From: Peptoniphilus sp034090345
GTDB lineage: Bacteria; Bacillota; Clostridia; Tissierellales; Peptoniphilaceae
Direction: 5' to 3'
DNA: 29,823 nt
NCBI RefSeq assembly: GCF_034090345.1
Contig: NZ_JAXDSS010000011.1
Location: 1 to 29,823, forward strand
Below the pieces are notes generated by a model. That model was not told where the DNA came from. It searched no databases and saw only the letters and a program-made list of their open reading frames with translations. The position numbers and the translations under genes were made by a program. Below, piece after piece: positions 5,923-13,964 of this stretch. Each line of letters begins with the position of its first letter. Within the stretch, counting starts at the first letter, position 1.

Positions 5923-6548
5923 GATTGACAGTACTATACAGTAACAAGTTAAAAAATGATGGTTCTAAAAGCTATATGAAAGCTGTTGAAAAAACTATAG
6001 ATGATGTTGAATTTTTAGATTTATCAACGTGGGATTTAGAAAAATCTTTTGAAAGACAAAGACTAAAAAGAACATTAATAACTAAATACAATCAAATTTT
6101 AGCTATAGAACCAATTTCAAAACTTGAGAAACAAGTATTAGAAATGTTTTTTAACGACATGCCAGAGCTCGACATTGAGGGAGCTTACACAAATAAATTG
6201 ACGATTACTGCCGAAGCAATACTTGCAGAGTTGGAAGAAGCTGATTTATTAAAAGTAGCAATAATAAATCAATCAGAAAAGCTTGGAGTACCACTCGCAA
6301 ATGAGTTGATGTTAAAAGGTGCTAACGTTTTAAGTTTGAATAAAAAATTAAAACTAGGTGAAATAAAAAGCATTTTAACTGTATACAGCCCAACTTGCTT
6401 AGTGAGTGCGACTGGAGATGAGAACTTTAAACTTGACATGTTTAGCACATTTTGCATTAAAAAGATAATAGATTTATCTAATGATACAGAAGAAAAAGAT
6501 GCGATAAGAAAAATAAACACGGTAGAAATTTTAAGGAGTAGGTTATGA
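5919..6548 (+). CDS. Hypothetical early phage protein
   Basis: A 209-residue protein that I do not recognise. It is acidic and mostly helical, with a charged segment at about 40-60 (DLEKSFERQRLKRTLITKYN) and no membrane segment. I start it at the ATG at 5919, which overlaps the preceding stop (ATGA, translational coupling). The frame stays open upstream to a TTG at 5850, but that would lie inside the membrane peptide gene and has no ribosome site. The stop overlaps the next start (ATGA). It belongs to a tightly coupled block of unknown genes ahead of the recombination genes. Confidence 0.75.
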   Translation: MRLTVLYSNKLKNDGSKSYMKAVEKTIDDVEFLDLSTWDLEKSFERQRLKRTLITKYNQILAIEPISKLEKQVLEMFFNDMPELDIEGAYTNKLTITAEAILAELEEADLLKVAIINQSEKLGVPLANELMLKGANVLSLNKKLKLGEIKSILTVYSPTCLVSATGDENFKLDMFSTFCIKKIIDLSNDTEEKDAIRKINTVEILRSRL

Positions 6549-6808
6549 GAAAAACAACTGCATATATAGCAGATGACGGGAAATTTTTTGAAAGCTTTAA
6601 TGATTGTGCAAAATATGAATTTGATATGCAATTTAAAGACGAAGTTAAAGAACTGATTTCAAGTTTACTTGCTACCAGCAAGCTTGTAAAAATCGGGGAA
6701 ACTTCGAACACTATTGAAGAAGCGAAAAGCAAAATTGTTGAAGAAATAAGCAAGCAAATAGTAAAAGAGATAAAGACGGTTAGAGAGGTGCTATGTGTTA
6801 GAGATTAA
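6545..6808 (+). CDS. Small phage protein, unknown function
   Basis: An 87-residue protein beginning with a short beta region (TTAYIADDGKFFESFNDCAKYE) of a type often seen in small phage proteins, then a charged helical tail. No function is assigned. AAGGAG precedes the ATG, which overlaps the previous stop (ATGA). Its 3' end overlaps the start of the ATPase gene by 14 bases, so the two are probably coupled. Confidence 0.75.
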   Translation: MRKTTAYIADDGKFFESFNDCAKYEFDMQFKDEVKELISSLLATSKLVKIGETSNTIEEAKSKIVEEISKQIVKEIKTVREVLCVRD

Positions 6809-8555
6809 ATTAAAAGAGTTAAAATTAAAGAACTTTAAAGGCATTAAAGATTTAACAATAAACTTTAATGAAAAAATAACCAACATTTTTGGTGATAACG
6901 GAGTTGGGAAGACAACTATTTTTGATAGTTATTTATGGCTTTTATTTAATAAAGACAGCAACAACAGTGCAGACTTTAATATAAAAACTTTAGACAGTAA
7001 AGGAAACGCAATTCCAAACATCGAGCACGTAGTTGAAGGTGAGTTTCACATCGATGGAAAGAGATTATCTTTAAGAAAAGAATATAAAGAAAACTGGGTC
7101 AAGAAACGTGGCTCTGCAGAAGAAACATTTCAAGGGCACGTCACTGACTACTACATCAATGATGTTCCAGTAAAACAAAAAGAGTATAAAGACAAGATAT
7201 CAACGCTAATAGAAGAAGAGCAGTTCAAGCTTATCTCGAACCCTCGTTATTTTTCTGCAGACTTAGATAAAAAGAAACGTAGAGAAATCTTACTAAGCAT
7301 CGCAGACATTTCCGACCAAGAAATTATAAAAGAGTGCCCAGAAATAGCCGAACTGCCTTTAGAAGATTATACCATAGCAGAAATACTCGCGACAAATAAA
7401 GCGAGTGCTAAAAAAATAAATAAAGACCTGGAAGAATATCCGGTTCGAATTGATGAGTTAAACAACAGCATTAAAGATATAGATTTTGACGCACTCGAAT
7501 TTAGAAGAAGAAGCATAGAACCAGCTTTAAGAGAACTTGAAGCAGGGGACAATACAGACAATTTAAAAGAAATTAGCAATAAAATAGCTGATTTAACTAA
7601 ATCTAAATATGAAATCGAAGATGCAAACAACAGAATAATACGTTCTAAAAAACAGCAAGAAGAACAAAAACAACAGTCTGCAGATGAAATTAAAAGAAGA
7701 AATTCAACTGTAGAAAGACTTGAAAGAGATTTAGAAGAACTAAGAACGGAATATGTGAAAGTTGCAAACAGAAAAGTTGAGTTTGACACAAACTGCCCGA
7801 CTTGCGGACAAGAACTTACTGCTGAGCAAATCGAGGGAATAGAAGAAAAATACAACTTAAACAAGTCAAAAGAATTAGAAAAAATAATAGAAAAATCAAA
7901 CAGAATAAAAATTGACATCGACGCAAATAAAACAGTAATAGCTAAATTAGAAAACATCAAATACGAAGAAATCAACGAAGAATTACAGTCAACAGACCAC
8001 ATCGACAAAGAAATCGAAACACTAAGAGCGGAACTGCACGCAAATAACGATGTAGATAATACAGCTAAGATAAACAAATTAAAAGCAGACATAAAAGAAA
8101 TTGACGAACAACTTGCTTTTAAACAAGTAAATGAAAGCAATAAAGAAAAAATAGAAGAATATACCGCGAAAATAAAACAGCTATCTCAAGACTTTGCTGA
8201 CATCGAAAAAACGATACTGCTATGTGAAGAATACAACAGAATCAAAGCTGAAAAAATAAGCGAAACAGTAAATAAAAAGTTTAAATTCGTAAACTTTAAA
8301 CTTTTTGAAAAGCAAATAAATGGAGGAATAGCAGAAGTATGCGACGCAACAGTAAACGGTGTTCCATACAGCGATGTAAACAATGCGGCAAAGATAAACG
8401 CAGGGATAGACATTATAAACACTCTTACAGAAGTCTATCAGATAAAAGCTCCAATCTTTGTAGATAATGCAGAAAGTGTGAATGAACTTATAGACACAGA
8501 AAGTCAAATTATACGACTTGTTGTAAGCAAAGATAAAGAGTTGGTGATTAGGTGA
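6795..8555 (+). CDS. SbcC/Rad50-like AAA ATPase
   Basis: A 586-residue ATPase of the SMC/Rad50/SbcC type. Walker A is GDNGVGKT (residues 33-40) after an N-terminal LKLKNFKG strand. A long coiled coil spans about 205-480 and contains a zinc-hook CPTC (C334, C337) at its middle, which dimerises such proteins. The C-terminal lobe has IFVDNAES (about 554-561) where Walker B (usually LDEP) is expected, so it has D and E but an altered pattern, as in related phage ATPases. Such proteins usually work with a recombinase; RecT and SSB follow downstream. No SbcD nuclease gene is adjacent. Start is GTG at 6795, with AGAGGT 6 bases upstream. Confidence 0.9.
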   Translation: MLEIKLKELKLKNFKGIKDLTINFNEKITNIFGDNGVGKTTIFDSYLWLLFNKDSNNSADFNIKTLDSKGNAIPNIEHVVEGEFHIDGKRLSLRKEYKENWVKKRGSAEETFQGHVTDYYINDVPVKQKEYKDKISTLIEEEQFKLISNPRYFSADLDKKKRREILLSIADISDQEIIKECPEIAELPLEDYTIAEILATNKASAKKINKDLEEYPVRIDELNNSIKDIDFDALEFRRRSIEPALRELEAGDNTDNLKEISNKIADLTKSKYEIEDANNRIIRSKKQQEEQKQQSADEIKRRNSTVERLERDLEELRTEYVKVANRKVEFDTNCPTCGQELTAEQIEGIEEKYNLNKSKELEKIIEKSNRIKIDIDANKTVIAKLENIKYEEINEELQSTDHIDKEIETLRAELHANNDVDNTAKINKLKADIKEIDEQLAFKQVNESNKEKIEEYTAKIKQLSQDFADIEKTILLCEEYNRIKAEKISETVNKKFKFVNFKLFEKQINGGIAEVCDATVNGVPYSDVNNAAKINAGIDIINTLTEVYQIKAPIFVDNAESVNELIDTESQIIRLVVSKDKELVIR

Positions 8556-9358
8556 ATGTTAGAAATATGAAAAACGTACTTAAATATCCAGGAAGCAAAA
8601 CTAGAATAGCAAAGTGGATTTGTAAATTCATACCTGAGCATGAAGTTTACCTCGAACCGTTTTTTGGTGGTGGAGCGGTGTTTTTTAACAAAACACCATC
8701 AAGAATAGAAACTATAAATGATTTGTCAGCAGAAGTCTATAACTATTTTAAAGTTTTAAGAGAAAAGCCAGATAAACTAATACATCTAATAAGTTTAACA
8801 CCGTATGGACGAAAAGAATATGATACTTGTTTTGAAAACTCTGCAGATGAAGTAGAAAGAGCAAGAAGATTTGCTGTTCGTTGTTGCCAAGGGTTTGGTT
8901 GTAGTAACAAGTATAAAAACGGATTTAGAAGTAGTATAGGGAAGTATTCTCCAAGGACAACAACATTTTGGAATAATTTTCCTGAAACTTTAAAGCTGGC
9001 TAGCAAAAGACTTTTAGAAGCACAAATTGAAAATCAAGAAGCTGTAAAGCTGATTGAGCGATACAACAAAGAAGAAGTTTTCATTTATGCAGACCCCCCA
9101 TATCCACATAACACTAGAAAAAATTATTTGTATGAACATGAAATGAAAGATGATGAGCATATAAAATTACTTGAAACTTTAAAAAAACACAAAGGCAAAG
9201 TTTTAATAAGTAGTTATGAAAATTCTTTATATGACGAGATTTTAAATGGATGGCATAAAGAGTATAAAAATACAATTGCAGAAAATAGTGTTAAAAGAAC
9301 TGAGTGCTTATATATGAATTATGAAATTAAAAGTTTATTCAATATAGAGGAGAAGTGA
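8552..9358 (+). CDS. DNA adenine N6-methyltransferase (Dam family)
   Basis: A 268-residue methylase of the D12 class. The SAM-binding motifs are KYPGSK (about 11-16) and EPFFGGGA (about 35-42); the catalytic motif is DPPY (181-184). It transfers a methyl group from SAM to N6 of adenine in DNA, likely protecting phage DNA or marking it for packaging or gene control. The target is unknown. No cognate restriction enzyme is visible, so it is an orphan methylase. The start is GTG at 8552, overlapping the ATPase stop; an alternative ATG at 8567 has AGGTG 12 bases upstream and cannot be excluded. Confidence 0.93.
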   Translation: MNVRNMKNVLKYPGSKTRIAKWICKFIPEHEVYLEPFFGGGAVFFNKTPSRIETINDLSAEVYNYFKVLREKPDKLIHLISLTPYGRKEYDTCFENSADEVERARRFAVRCCQGFGCSNKYKNGFRSSIGKYSPRTTTFWNNFPETLKLASKRLLEAQIENQEAVKLIERYNKEEVFIYADPPYPHNTRKNYLYEHEMKDDEHIKLLETLKKHKGKVLISSYENSLYDEILNGWHKEYKNTIAENSVKRTECLYMNYEIKSLFNIEEK

Positions 9359-9361
9359 ACA

Positions 9362-9481
9362 ATGAATACAACAACTAATGAAATACTAAAAATGATAAAA
9401 GAAGAAGATGAAGCTTTGTGTGGTTGTGATTGGGAAGAAATGTATGCTAATGAAAATGTAATAGATACTTATGAGGTGTAA
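9362..9481 (+). CDS. 39-residue acidic phage peptide
   Basis: A short gene with a clear ribosome site (GAGGAG, about 9 bases before the ATG) fitted between the methylase and the next small gene. The product is acidic with a Cys-Gly-Cys (residues 20-22) and no membrane segment. No family is recognised. Support is from ribosome site, tight packing and matching codon use. Confidence 0.6.
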   Translation: MNTTTNEILKMIKEEDEALCGCDWEEMYANENVIDTYEV

Positions 9482-9483
9482 AC

Positions 9484-9696
9484 ATGTATAAAGTGCCAAT
9501 GGAAATACCTGAATATTGTGATGACTGCCCTTTTGGAATGACTAAATGGTCGTTACCACTTACAAATAACAGTAAAGGCTATCAATGTAATGTTGATTTT
9601 AAAATAAACGGGAAATATACAAAAACTATACAAGGAACTTTTGATGAAAAAATAAAAAAACCTGAATGGTGTTATTTAGAGGAGATAGAAGAATGA
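9484..9696 (+). CDS. Cysteine-containing small phage protein
   Basis: A 70-residue protein with cysteines at 12, 15, 35 and 63 (CDDC near the N-terminus), which could bind one zinc ion. Comparable short Cys proteins are common in early regions of Firmicutes phages and have no known function. GAGGTG lies 6-7 bases before the ATG; the stop overlaps the next start (ATGA). Confidence 0.7.
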   Translation: MYKVPMEIPEYCDDCPFGMTKWSLPLTNNSKGYQCNVDFKINGKYTKTIQGTFDEKIKKPEWCYLEEIEE

Positions 9697-9842
9697 AAGA
9701 TACTTTATTTGTGGAAAATCTTCAAAGAGTATTCCCAGAATTTAGAATAACTAAAAAATGTTATACGAATAAAGGGTTCTTGTTTGGACGAGAATACGTT
9801 AAAGATTCAGGTATAAGGATTAATATTAATTGGGTGGAGTAA
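9693..9842 (+). CDS. 49-residue phage peptide, unknown
   Basis: Starts at ATG 9693 overlapping the previous stop, with GGAGATAG upstream, and ends 5 bases before the ssb start. The product is basic, with aromatic and beta-prone segments, and is not recognised. Its last codons provide the ribosome site for ssb (GGTGGAG). Confidence 0.6.
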   Translation: MKDTLFVENLQRVFPEFRITKKCYTNKGFLFGREYVKDSGIRININWVE

Positions 9843-9847
9843 ATAAA

Positions 9848-10270
9848 ATGAACAATGTAAATTTAATTGGGAGGCTAGTAAGAGATCCGGATTTAAAATA
9901 TACACCAAGCGGCACAGCAGTAGCGAGATTTACACTAGCAGTAAATAGAATTTTGAGCAAAGATAAAAGAGAAGAAGCGGAACGCAACAATCAACCAACA
10001 GCCGATTTTATTTCATGTACAGCTTGGAACAAAACTGCTGAGACGATTGCAAATTATGTAAATAAAGGACACAGGATCGGGATAAACGGACGTATTCAAA
10101 CTGGGAAATATGATGATAAAGACGGAAAAACAGTTTATACAACTGATGTAGTTGTTACGAATATGGAGTTTTTGGAATCAGCTAACAATAACAACAATTA
10201 TCAAAGCAACACTACAACAGAATCAAACGAAGGTTTTTATGAAATAAATAATGATGATATACCATTTTAA
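9848..10270 (+). CDS. ssb: Single-stranded DNA-binding protein
   Basis: A 140-residue SSB: OB-fold over about 1-105 (starts MNNVNLIGRLVRDPDLKYT; includes FISCTAWNKTAE), a short flexible N-rich linker, and the canonical acidic tip DDIPF that recruits partner proteins. It coats single-stranded DNA during phage replication and recombination. I start it at ATG 9848, with GGTGGAG 8 bases upstream, rather than at an in-frame TTG at 9830. It stands two genes before RecT, its usual partner. Confidence 0.96.
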   Translation: MNNVNLIGRLVRDPDLKYTPSGTAVARFTLAVNRILSKDKREEAERNNQPTADFISCTAWNKTAETIANYVNKGHRIGINGRIQTGKYDDKDGKTVYTTDVVVTNMEFLESANNNNNYQSNTTTESNEGFYEINNDDIPF

Positions 10271-10272
10271 TT

Positions 10273-10434
10273 ATGCAAACAGTTATATATGTAAAACCAA
10301 AGACTTATAAAGACAGATTAAAGCTTATGAATTATTACTACAAAAGAGGATATAACATCGAAGAAATCGACGGCTATTTATATATAGAAAAGGAGACTAA
10401 TTATGGCAAACATACAAAAAATAAATCAAAATAA
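10273..10434 (+). CDS. Small overlapping ORF between ssb and recT
   Basis: A 53-residue frame starting 2 bases after the ssb stop and running 32 bases into recT in another frame. The product (MQTVIYVKPKTYKDRLKL...) has a beta strand and then a helix with several tyrosines. There is no clear ribosome site, so it would rely on coupling from ssb. The recT ribosome site AAGGAG is inside it. It fills an otherwise empty 130-base gap, which supports it being a gene; no function is recognised. Confidence 0.55.
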   Translation: MQTVIYVKPKTYKDRLKLMNYYYKRGYNIEEIDGYLYIEKETNYGKHTKNKSK

Positions 10435-11212
10435 CACACCTGTAGCGAACATGAAAAATCTATTAATGAACAAGGGCATGCAGGAAATGTTTAAAAATGC
10501 TTTAGATAAAAATGCAGATGCATTTATGGCTAGCATTATAGACGTTTACTCAAGTGATAGTTACTTGATGCATTGCGATGCAAAAGAAGTAGCCATGGTA
10601 GCGTTAAAAGCTGCTACTTTAAAATTACCGATAAATAAAGAACTAGGCTTCGCTTATCTGGTAGCTTATAAGGATAATAATGCAAACAAATTTGTTCCTC
10701 AAATGCAGATTGGATATAAGGGTTATGTGCAATTAGCGATGAGATCTGGGCAATATAAAAATTTAAATGCAAACATAATCTATGAAGGCATGGAGATAGA
10801 AGAGGATTATCTAAGCGGCGAGATAAAAATTATAGGTTCAAAAAAATCAGATAAAGTAATTGGCTATTTCTGCTATTTCAAACTAAATAATGGTTTTGAA
10901 AAAATAAAATATATGAGCGTAGAAGAGATTAGAAACCACGCAAAAAGATTTTCTAAAACCTATCCGAAAGGGGCTTGGAGAGACAATTTTGATTCAATGG
11001 CATTAAAAACGGTAACAAGATTATTGGTGAGCAAATATGGACCAATGTCAACTGAAATGCAAAAACTTGAAATGGAAGAAGAAGATATTGAACTTGAGAG
11101 CAGAGTTTTAGAAAACAATGCAGCGATTCCATTTACACCTGAAGAAGAAACGGTAATTGTAGACGAGGAAACAGGTGAAATAATATCTGAAGATATACAA
11201 GCACCATTTTAA
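10403..11212 (+). CDS. recT: RecT-family single-strand annealing protein
   Basis: A 269-residue phage recombinase. Typical RecT sequence is visible: LKAATLKLPINKELGFAYLV (about 67-87), QMQIGYKGYVQLAMRSGQYK (about 99-118), and MALKTVTRLLVSKYGP near 200-215. It anneals complementary single strands during replication-linked recombination. No RecE exonuclease is present; the SbcC-like ATPase upstream and the VRR-NUC enzyme downstream are possible partners. The C-terminus is acidic and ends in IQAPF, close to an SSB tip (DDIPF). The ATG has AAGGAG 7-8 bases upstream. Confidence 0.95.
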   Translation: MANIQKINQNNTPVANMKNLLMNKGMQEMFKNALDKNADAFMASIIDVYSSDSYLMHCDAKEVAMVALKAATLKLPINKELGFAYLVAYKDNNANKFVPQMQIGYKGYVQLAMRSGQYKNLNANIIYEGMEIEEDYLSGEIKIIGSKKSDKVIGYFCYFKLNNGFEKIKYMSVEEIRNHAKRFSKTYPKGAWRDNFDSMALKTVTRLLVSKYGPMSTEMQKLEMEEEDIELESRVLENNAAIPFTPEEETVIVDEETGEIISEDIQAPF

Positions 11213-11223
11213 AGAGGTGCTTT

Positions 11224-11919
11224 ATGAAAATAGAAATATTTGCGAGTGGCAGTAGTGGAAACTGTTACAAAGTAAGCAACGAGGATACTGCACTCTTAAT
11301 TGAGTGCGGTATCCCAATAAAAGAAATCAGAAAAAAACTAAATTATAACTTAGATGTAGATGCTTGCTTAGTAACTCACGAACATGGAGACCACAGCAAG
11401 GCCTGTAAGGAGCTTTTAAGGTCTGGAACGATGGTTTATATGAGTAAAGGCACAAAAGATGCGCTGTGTTTAGACAGTCCTTTCCTGTATACCTTCAAAA
11501 GCTATCATGGTGGATATGTATTGCACAGAATAAATAGTTTTACAGTACTACCTTTCGAAGTAATTCATGACGCAAGAGAGCCAGTAGGCTTTTTTATAAG
11601 AGACACTATAAATTGTGAAAGCTTAGTTTTTATAACAGACACACAGTACATTCCTTATAGCTTCAACATGGACTATTTAATGCTTGAAATAAACTATGTA
11701 AGCGAGACAATAAACAACGCAGACGTTCATGAAAGTTTAAGAAAGAGAATTAAAGAAAGTCATTTAAGTTTAGAAACAGCACTAGATTTTTTAAAGAAGT
11801 GCGATTTAAGTAAGTGCAAGAAAATATACATCTTGCATTTATCAAGCGGAAATTCAGATGAAAAAAAGATAAAAGAAGAAGTTCAAAAGTTAACCGGACT
11901 TCCTGTAGAAATTTGTTAG
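11224..11919 (+). CDS. Metallo-beta-lactamase-fold hydrolase
   Basis: A 231-residue MBL-fold protein with the metal motif H52-x-H54-x-D56-H57 (THEHGDHS) and a further metal aspartate in FITDTQYI. It resembles YycJ-like phage MBL proteins, which commonly sit beside RecT and may act as nucleases. Substrate is not shown by sequence. AGAGGTG lies just upstream of the ATG; it follows recT by 11 bases in the same operon. Confidence 0.9.
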   Translation: MKIEIFASGSSGNCYKVSNEDTALLIECGIPIKEIRKKLNYNLDVDACLVTHEHGDHSKACKELLRSGTMVYMSKGTKDALCLDSPFLYTFKSYHGGYVLHRINSFTVLPFEVIHDAREPVGFFIRDTINCESLVFITDTQYIPYSFNMDYLMLEINYVSETINNADVHESLRKRIKESHLSLETALDFLKKCDLSKCKKIYILHLSSGNSDEKKIKEEVQKLTGLPVEIC

Positions 11920-11928
11920 AGGTGTGAC

Positions 11929-12765
11929 ATGGCTCAAGGGTGGATAGCTTTACACAGAAAAATTCAAGATAGTTGGTTGTGGAACGAAGATCCATTCTCT
12001 AAAGGTCAAGCATGGATAGATTTAATAATGTTGGCCAACCACGAAGATAGAAAAACATTGATAGATGGCAACCTAGTTACGGTTAAGAGAGGCGAAAAAA
12101 TAACTTCTCTTAGAAAGTTGGCTGAAAGGTGGAAATGGTCACGAGATAAAACGAAAAGGTTTTTAAAGTTGCTGGAAAGTGACAATATGATTGAGTTAAA
12201 AACCGACCACAAAAAAACCACGTATAAAGTAGTAAATTACAACGATTATCAAGACTATGATAAAAGTAAAAAAGCCAGTATCCGACCAGTGACCGACCAG
12301 TATCCGACCAGTGACCGACCAGTGACCGACACAAACAACAATGATAACAATGATAACAATGATAACAATGATAACAATGATAACAATGATAACAATGATA
12401 ACAATGATAACAATGATGATGATATACAACGACTACTTAAAAAAATAAATTCAATAACAGAAAAAAATCAATCATCATCATCAATCAAATCTTTTATCTC
12501 TGAATATTCTCTAAAAGAGTTTGAACAACTCTTAGAAGAAATAAAAAAATCAGAATGGCTTAGCAAAAATATAGATTTAAATATTACTAACAAAACTTTT
12601 ATAGAAAATGTGCTAAGTGGAAAATATCGAAGTCATAAAAAAGTAGAGAAGAAAAACAGCTTTGATAATTTTGAAAGTACAGCTACAAAAGATTTTACTG
12701 AAGAAGATTTTGACGATATCGCTAGACGTAAGCGAGAAACGTTTATGGAAAAGTTAGGAGGTTAA
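11929..12765 (+). CDS. Phage replication initiator (DnaD-like), origin inside gene
   Basis: A 278-residue protein. The N-terminal part (about 1-105) is a winged-helix initiator domain of the phage type (WIALHRKIQDSWLW, SLRKLAERWKWSRDKTKRFL). The C-terminal part (about 185-230) resembles a short DnaD-like helical region. Between them the gene contains five 11-bp iterons (12275-12329) and nine 9-bp repeats (12337-12417), encoding a disordered N/D-rich linker. Lambda O and many Firmicutes phages carry the origin within the initiator gene, so the linker DNA is the likely origin. GAGGTG precedes the ATG by 6 bases. No helicase loader gene is seen downstream. Confidence 0.85.
   Translation: MAQGWIALHRKIQDSWLWNEDPFSKGQAWIDLIMLANHEDRKTLIDGNLVTVKRGEKITSLRKLAERWKWSRDKTKRFLKLLESDNMIELKTDHKKTTYKVVNYNDYQDYDKSKKASIRPVTDQYPTSDRPVTDTNNNDNNDNNDNNDNNDNNDNNDNNDNNDDDIQRLLKKINSITEKNQSSSSIKSFISEYSLKEFEQLLEEIKKSEWLSKNIDLNITNKTFIENVLSGKYRSHKKVEKKNSFDNFESTATKDFTEEDFDDIARRKRETFMEKLGG
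12275..12329 (+). repeat. Five 11-bp iterons, probable replication origin
   Basis: Five head-to-tail 11-bp units, CCAGTATCCGA (units 1 and 3) or CCAGTGACCGA (units 2, 4 and 5). An 11-bp period keeps the sites on one face of the helix and is not a multiple of three, so the repeat was kept for DNA binding rather than for the peptide. An AT-rich repeat follows directly, suited to strand opening. Confidence 0.8.
12337..12417 (+). repeat. Nine perfect 9-bp repeats (Asn-Asn-Asp coding)
   Basis: Nine identical AACAATGAT units, then two extra GAT codons. Each unit encodes N-N-D, so copy number can change by slippage without breaking the frame. It lies just downstream of the iterons and may be the duplex-unwinding element. 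Confidence 0.9.
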
Positions 12766-13104
12766 ATGAAAGACCTACTTGGAAAAGAAATATCTGAAAC
12801 AGATATACAAAATCAAATAATAGCTTGCTTAAAGCCTTATGCTAGAGTTTGGAATATAACAACAGGAGTTTTTAAGTCGGGGAATAGATATATAAGAACT
12901 TTTCCGACAGGAACTCCAGACCTTTTGGGATTTAGGAAAAAAGACGGAAAAATGTTTTTTATAGAGGTAAAAAATGCTAAAGGAAGATTGAGTGAGGAAC
13001 AAAAAGATTTTGCGAGATATATAAAAAGATTTCCAGTGTTGTACGGAACAGCAAGAAGTGTTGAAGAAGCTTTTGAAATATTAGAGATACCATTTAACTT
13101 TTAG
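12766..13104 (+). CDS. VRR-NUC domain nuclease
   Basis: A 112-residue PD-(D/E)xK nuclease of the stand-alone VRR-NUC type. Active-site residues are in GTPDLLGF (D52) and FIEVKNAKG (E67, K69), followed by LSEEQ. Related phage enzymes act on branched or flapped DNA. The ATG follows the initiator stop directly, with GGAGG 5-6 bases upstream, so they are co-translated. Confidence 0.92.
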   Translation: MKDLLGKEISETDIQNQIIACLKPYARVWNITTGVFKSGNRYIRTFPTGTPDLLGFRKKDGKMFFIEVKNAKGRLSEEQKDFARYIKRFPVLYGTARSVEEAFEILEIPFNF

Positions 13105-13115
13105 GAGGAACGGAT

Positions 13116-13496
13116 ATGGATTTAACAAAAAAATACTATGACTTGCATTCAGAAATGATAGACTTATGCGACAAGAACAGATTGGATTTAAATTGGAATG
13201 TTAGAGAATATCCAATCACAGCAACTATAACAGAATGGGAAGATGAAAATAAAGACCAAATAAAAATGAGCGAAGAATTTGAAAAAGAAACAATGCCCGG
13301 AATGTTAGTGTTTGAATTTGCCGATGAATTAACAATAAAAATAACAGATGATTTTAATATCAGCGAAGAACTATTAAATAAATTAAAGGGTAAAGTAAAG
13401 AAGTTACACTATCAATTTTTACAAAGCTGGTATAGACAGATAAGGGAGAATAATAACGTAAGCAACACAGATACAAAGTACATGATAGAGGGTTAG
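13116..13496 (+). CDS. Hypothetical early phage protein
   Basis: A 126-residue acidic protein that I do not recognise. It begins with a helix (MDLTKKYYDLHSEMIDLC), has a central beta-prone region (TATITEW, MLVFEFADELTIKIT) and ends in a basic helix with WYRQIREN. GGAGG precedes the ATG. It sits between the nuclease and the late regulator. Confidence 0.75.
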   Translation: MDLTKKYYDLHSEMIDLCDKNRLDLNWNVREYPITATITEWEDENKDQIKMSEEFEKETMPGMLVFEFADELTIKITDDFNISEELLNKLKGKVKKLHYQFLQSWYRQIRENNNVSNTDTKYMIEG

Positions 13497-13498
13497 TT

Positions 13499-13915
13499 AT
13501 GCTAAGTGCTGAACAAAAAGAAAAACAAAAAAAACTATCAGAGTATGCCTGGCTTGGGAAAGAATTAGATTCTAAGCTTGCAGAATTAGAAAAATGGCGA
13601 AGCAGATTAACATCAGTAACAACTAAATATTCAGATATGCCAAGCGGGAATTTTAAACAAGACCAAATGAGTGAAGGTATATCGACAATAATAGATATAG
13701 AGAACGAGTTAAACGAAAGTATAACTAAATTAAAAGAAAAAAGAGATTGGATATATACATGTATTAATGATGTAGAAGATTTAATGCAAAGATGTATATT
13801 AAAGCAAAGATATTTAGATGGCATGAAGTTTGAAGAGTTAGCTTTTAGGAACAACATGAGTTGGCGACATATGCATCGAGTACATGCTGAAGCTTTAAAT
13901 TCTATAAAAATTTAA
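13499..13915 (+). CDS. Sigma-70 region 4-like late regulator
   Basis: A 138-residue protein: an N-terminal coiled coil (about 1-40 and 58-85), then a helix-turn-helix at about 100-136 (LKQRYLDGMKFEELAFRNNM, then SWRHMHRVHAEAL). This layout is that of DUF1492/ArpU-like phage proteins, which activate late transcription. It is the last early gene and is followed by the candidate late promoter at 13919-13960 and then the HNH-terminase genes, which fits that role. Confidence 0.8.
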   Translation: MLSAEQKEKQKKLSEYAWLGKELDSKLAELEKWRSRLTSVTTKYSDMPSGNFKQDQMSEGISTIIDIENELNESITKLKEKRDWIYTCINDVEDLMQRCILKQRYLDGMKFEELAFRNNMSWRHMHRVHAEALNSIKI

Positions 13916-13918
13916 AAA

Positions 13919-13960
13919 TGTCATAGAATGTCACATTATATCTGTGATATAGTTATGATA
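13919..13960 (+). promoter_or_regulatory. Candidate late promoter/operator
   Basis: A gene-free stretch with TGTCA at 13919-13923 and 13929-13933 (10-bp period) and a dyad TCACA-TTATATC-TGTGA (13930-13946), then TATGATAT. It lies between the sigma-like regulator and the first late gene. The repeats are the likely binding site of that regulator; no standard -35/-10 pair with 17-bp spacing is seen. Confidence 0.5.
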
Positions 13961-13964
13961 TCAG

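Noticed and set aside
7367..8140. Long minus-strand open frame opposite the SbcC-like gene
   Set aside because: It is a shadow of the codon bias of the ATPase: Leu/Ser/Phe-rich product, no ribosome site, no family resemblance.
12337..12417. CRISPR-like short repeats
   Set aside because: Units are contiguous 9-mers without spacers and lie in frame inside a coding region.
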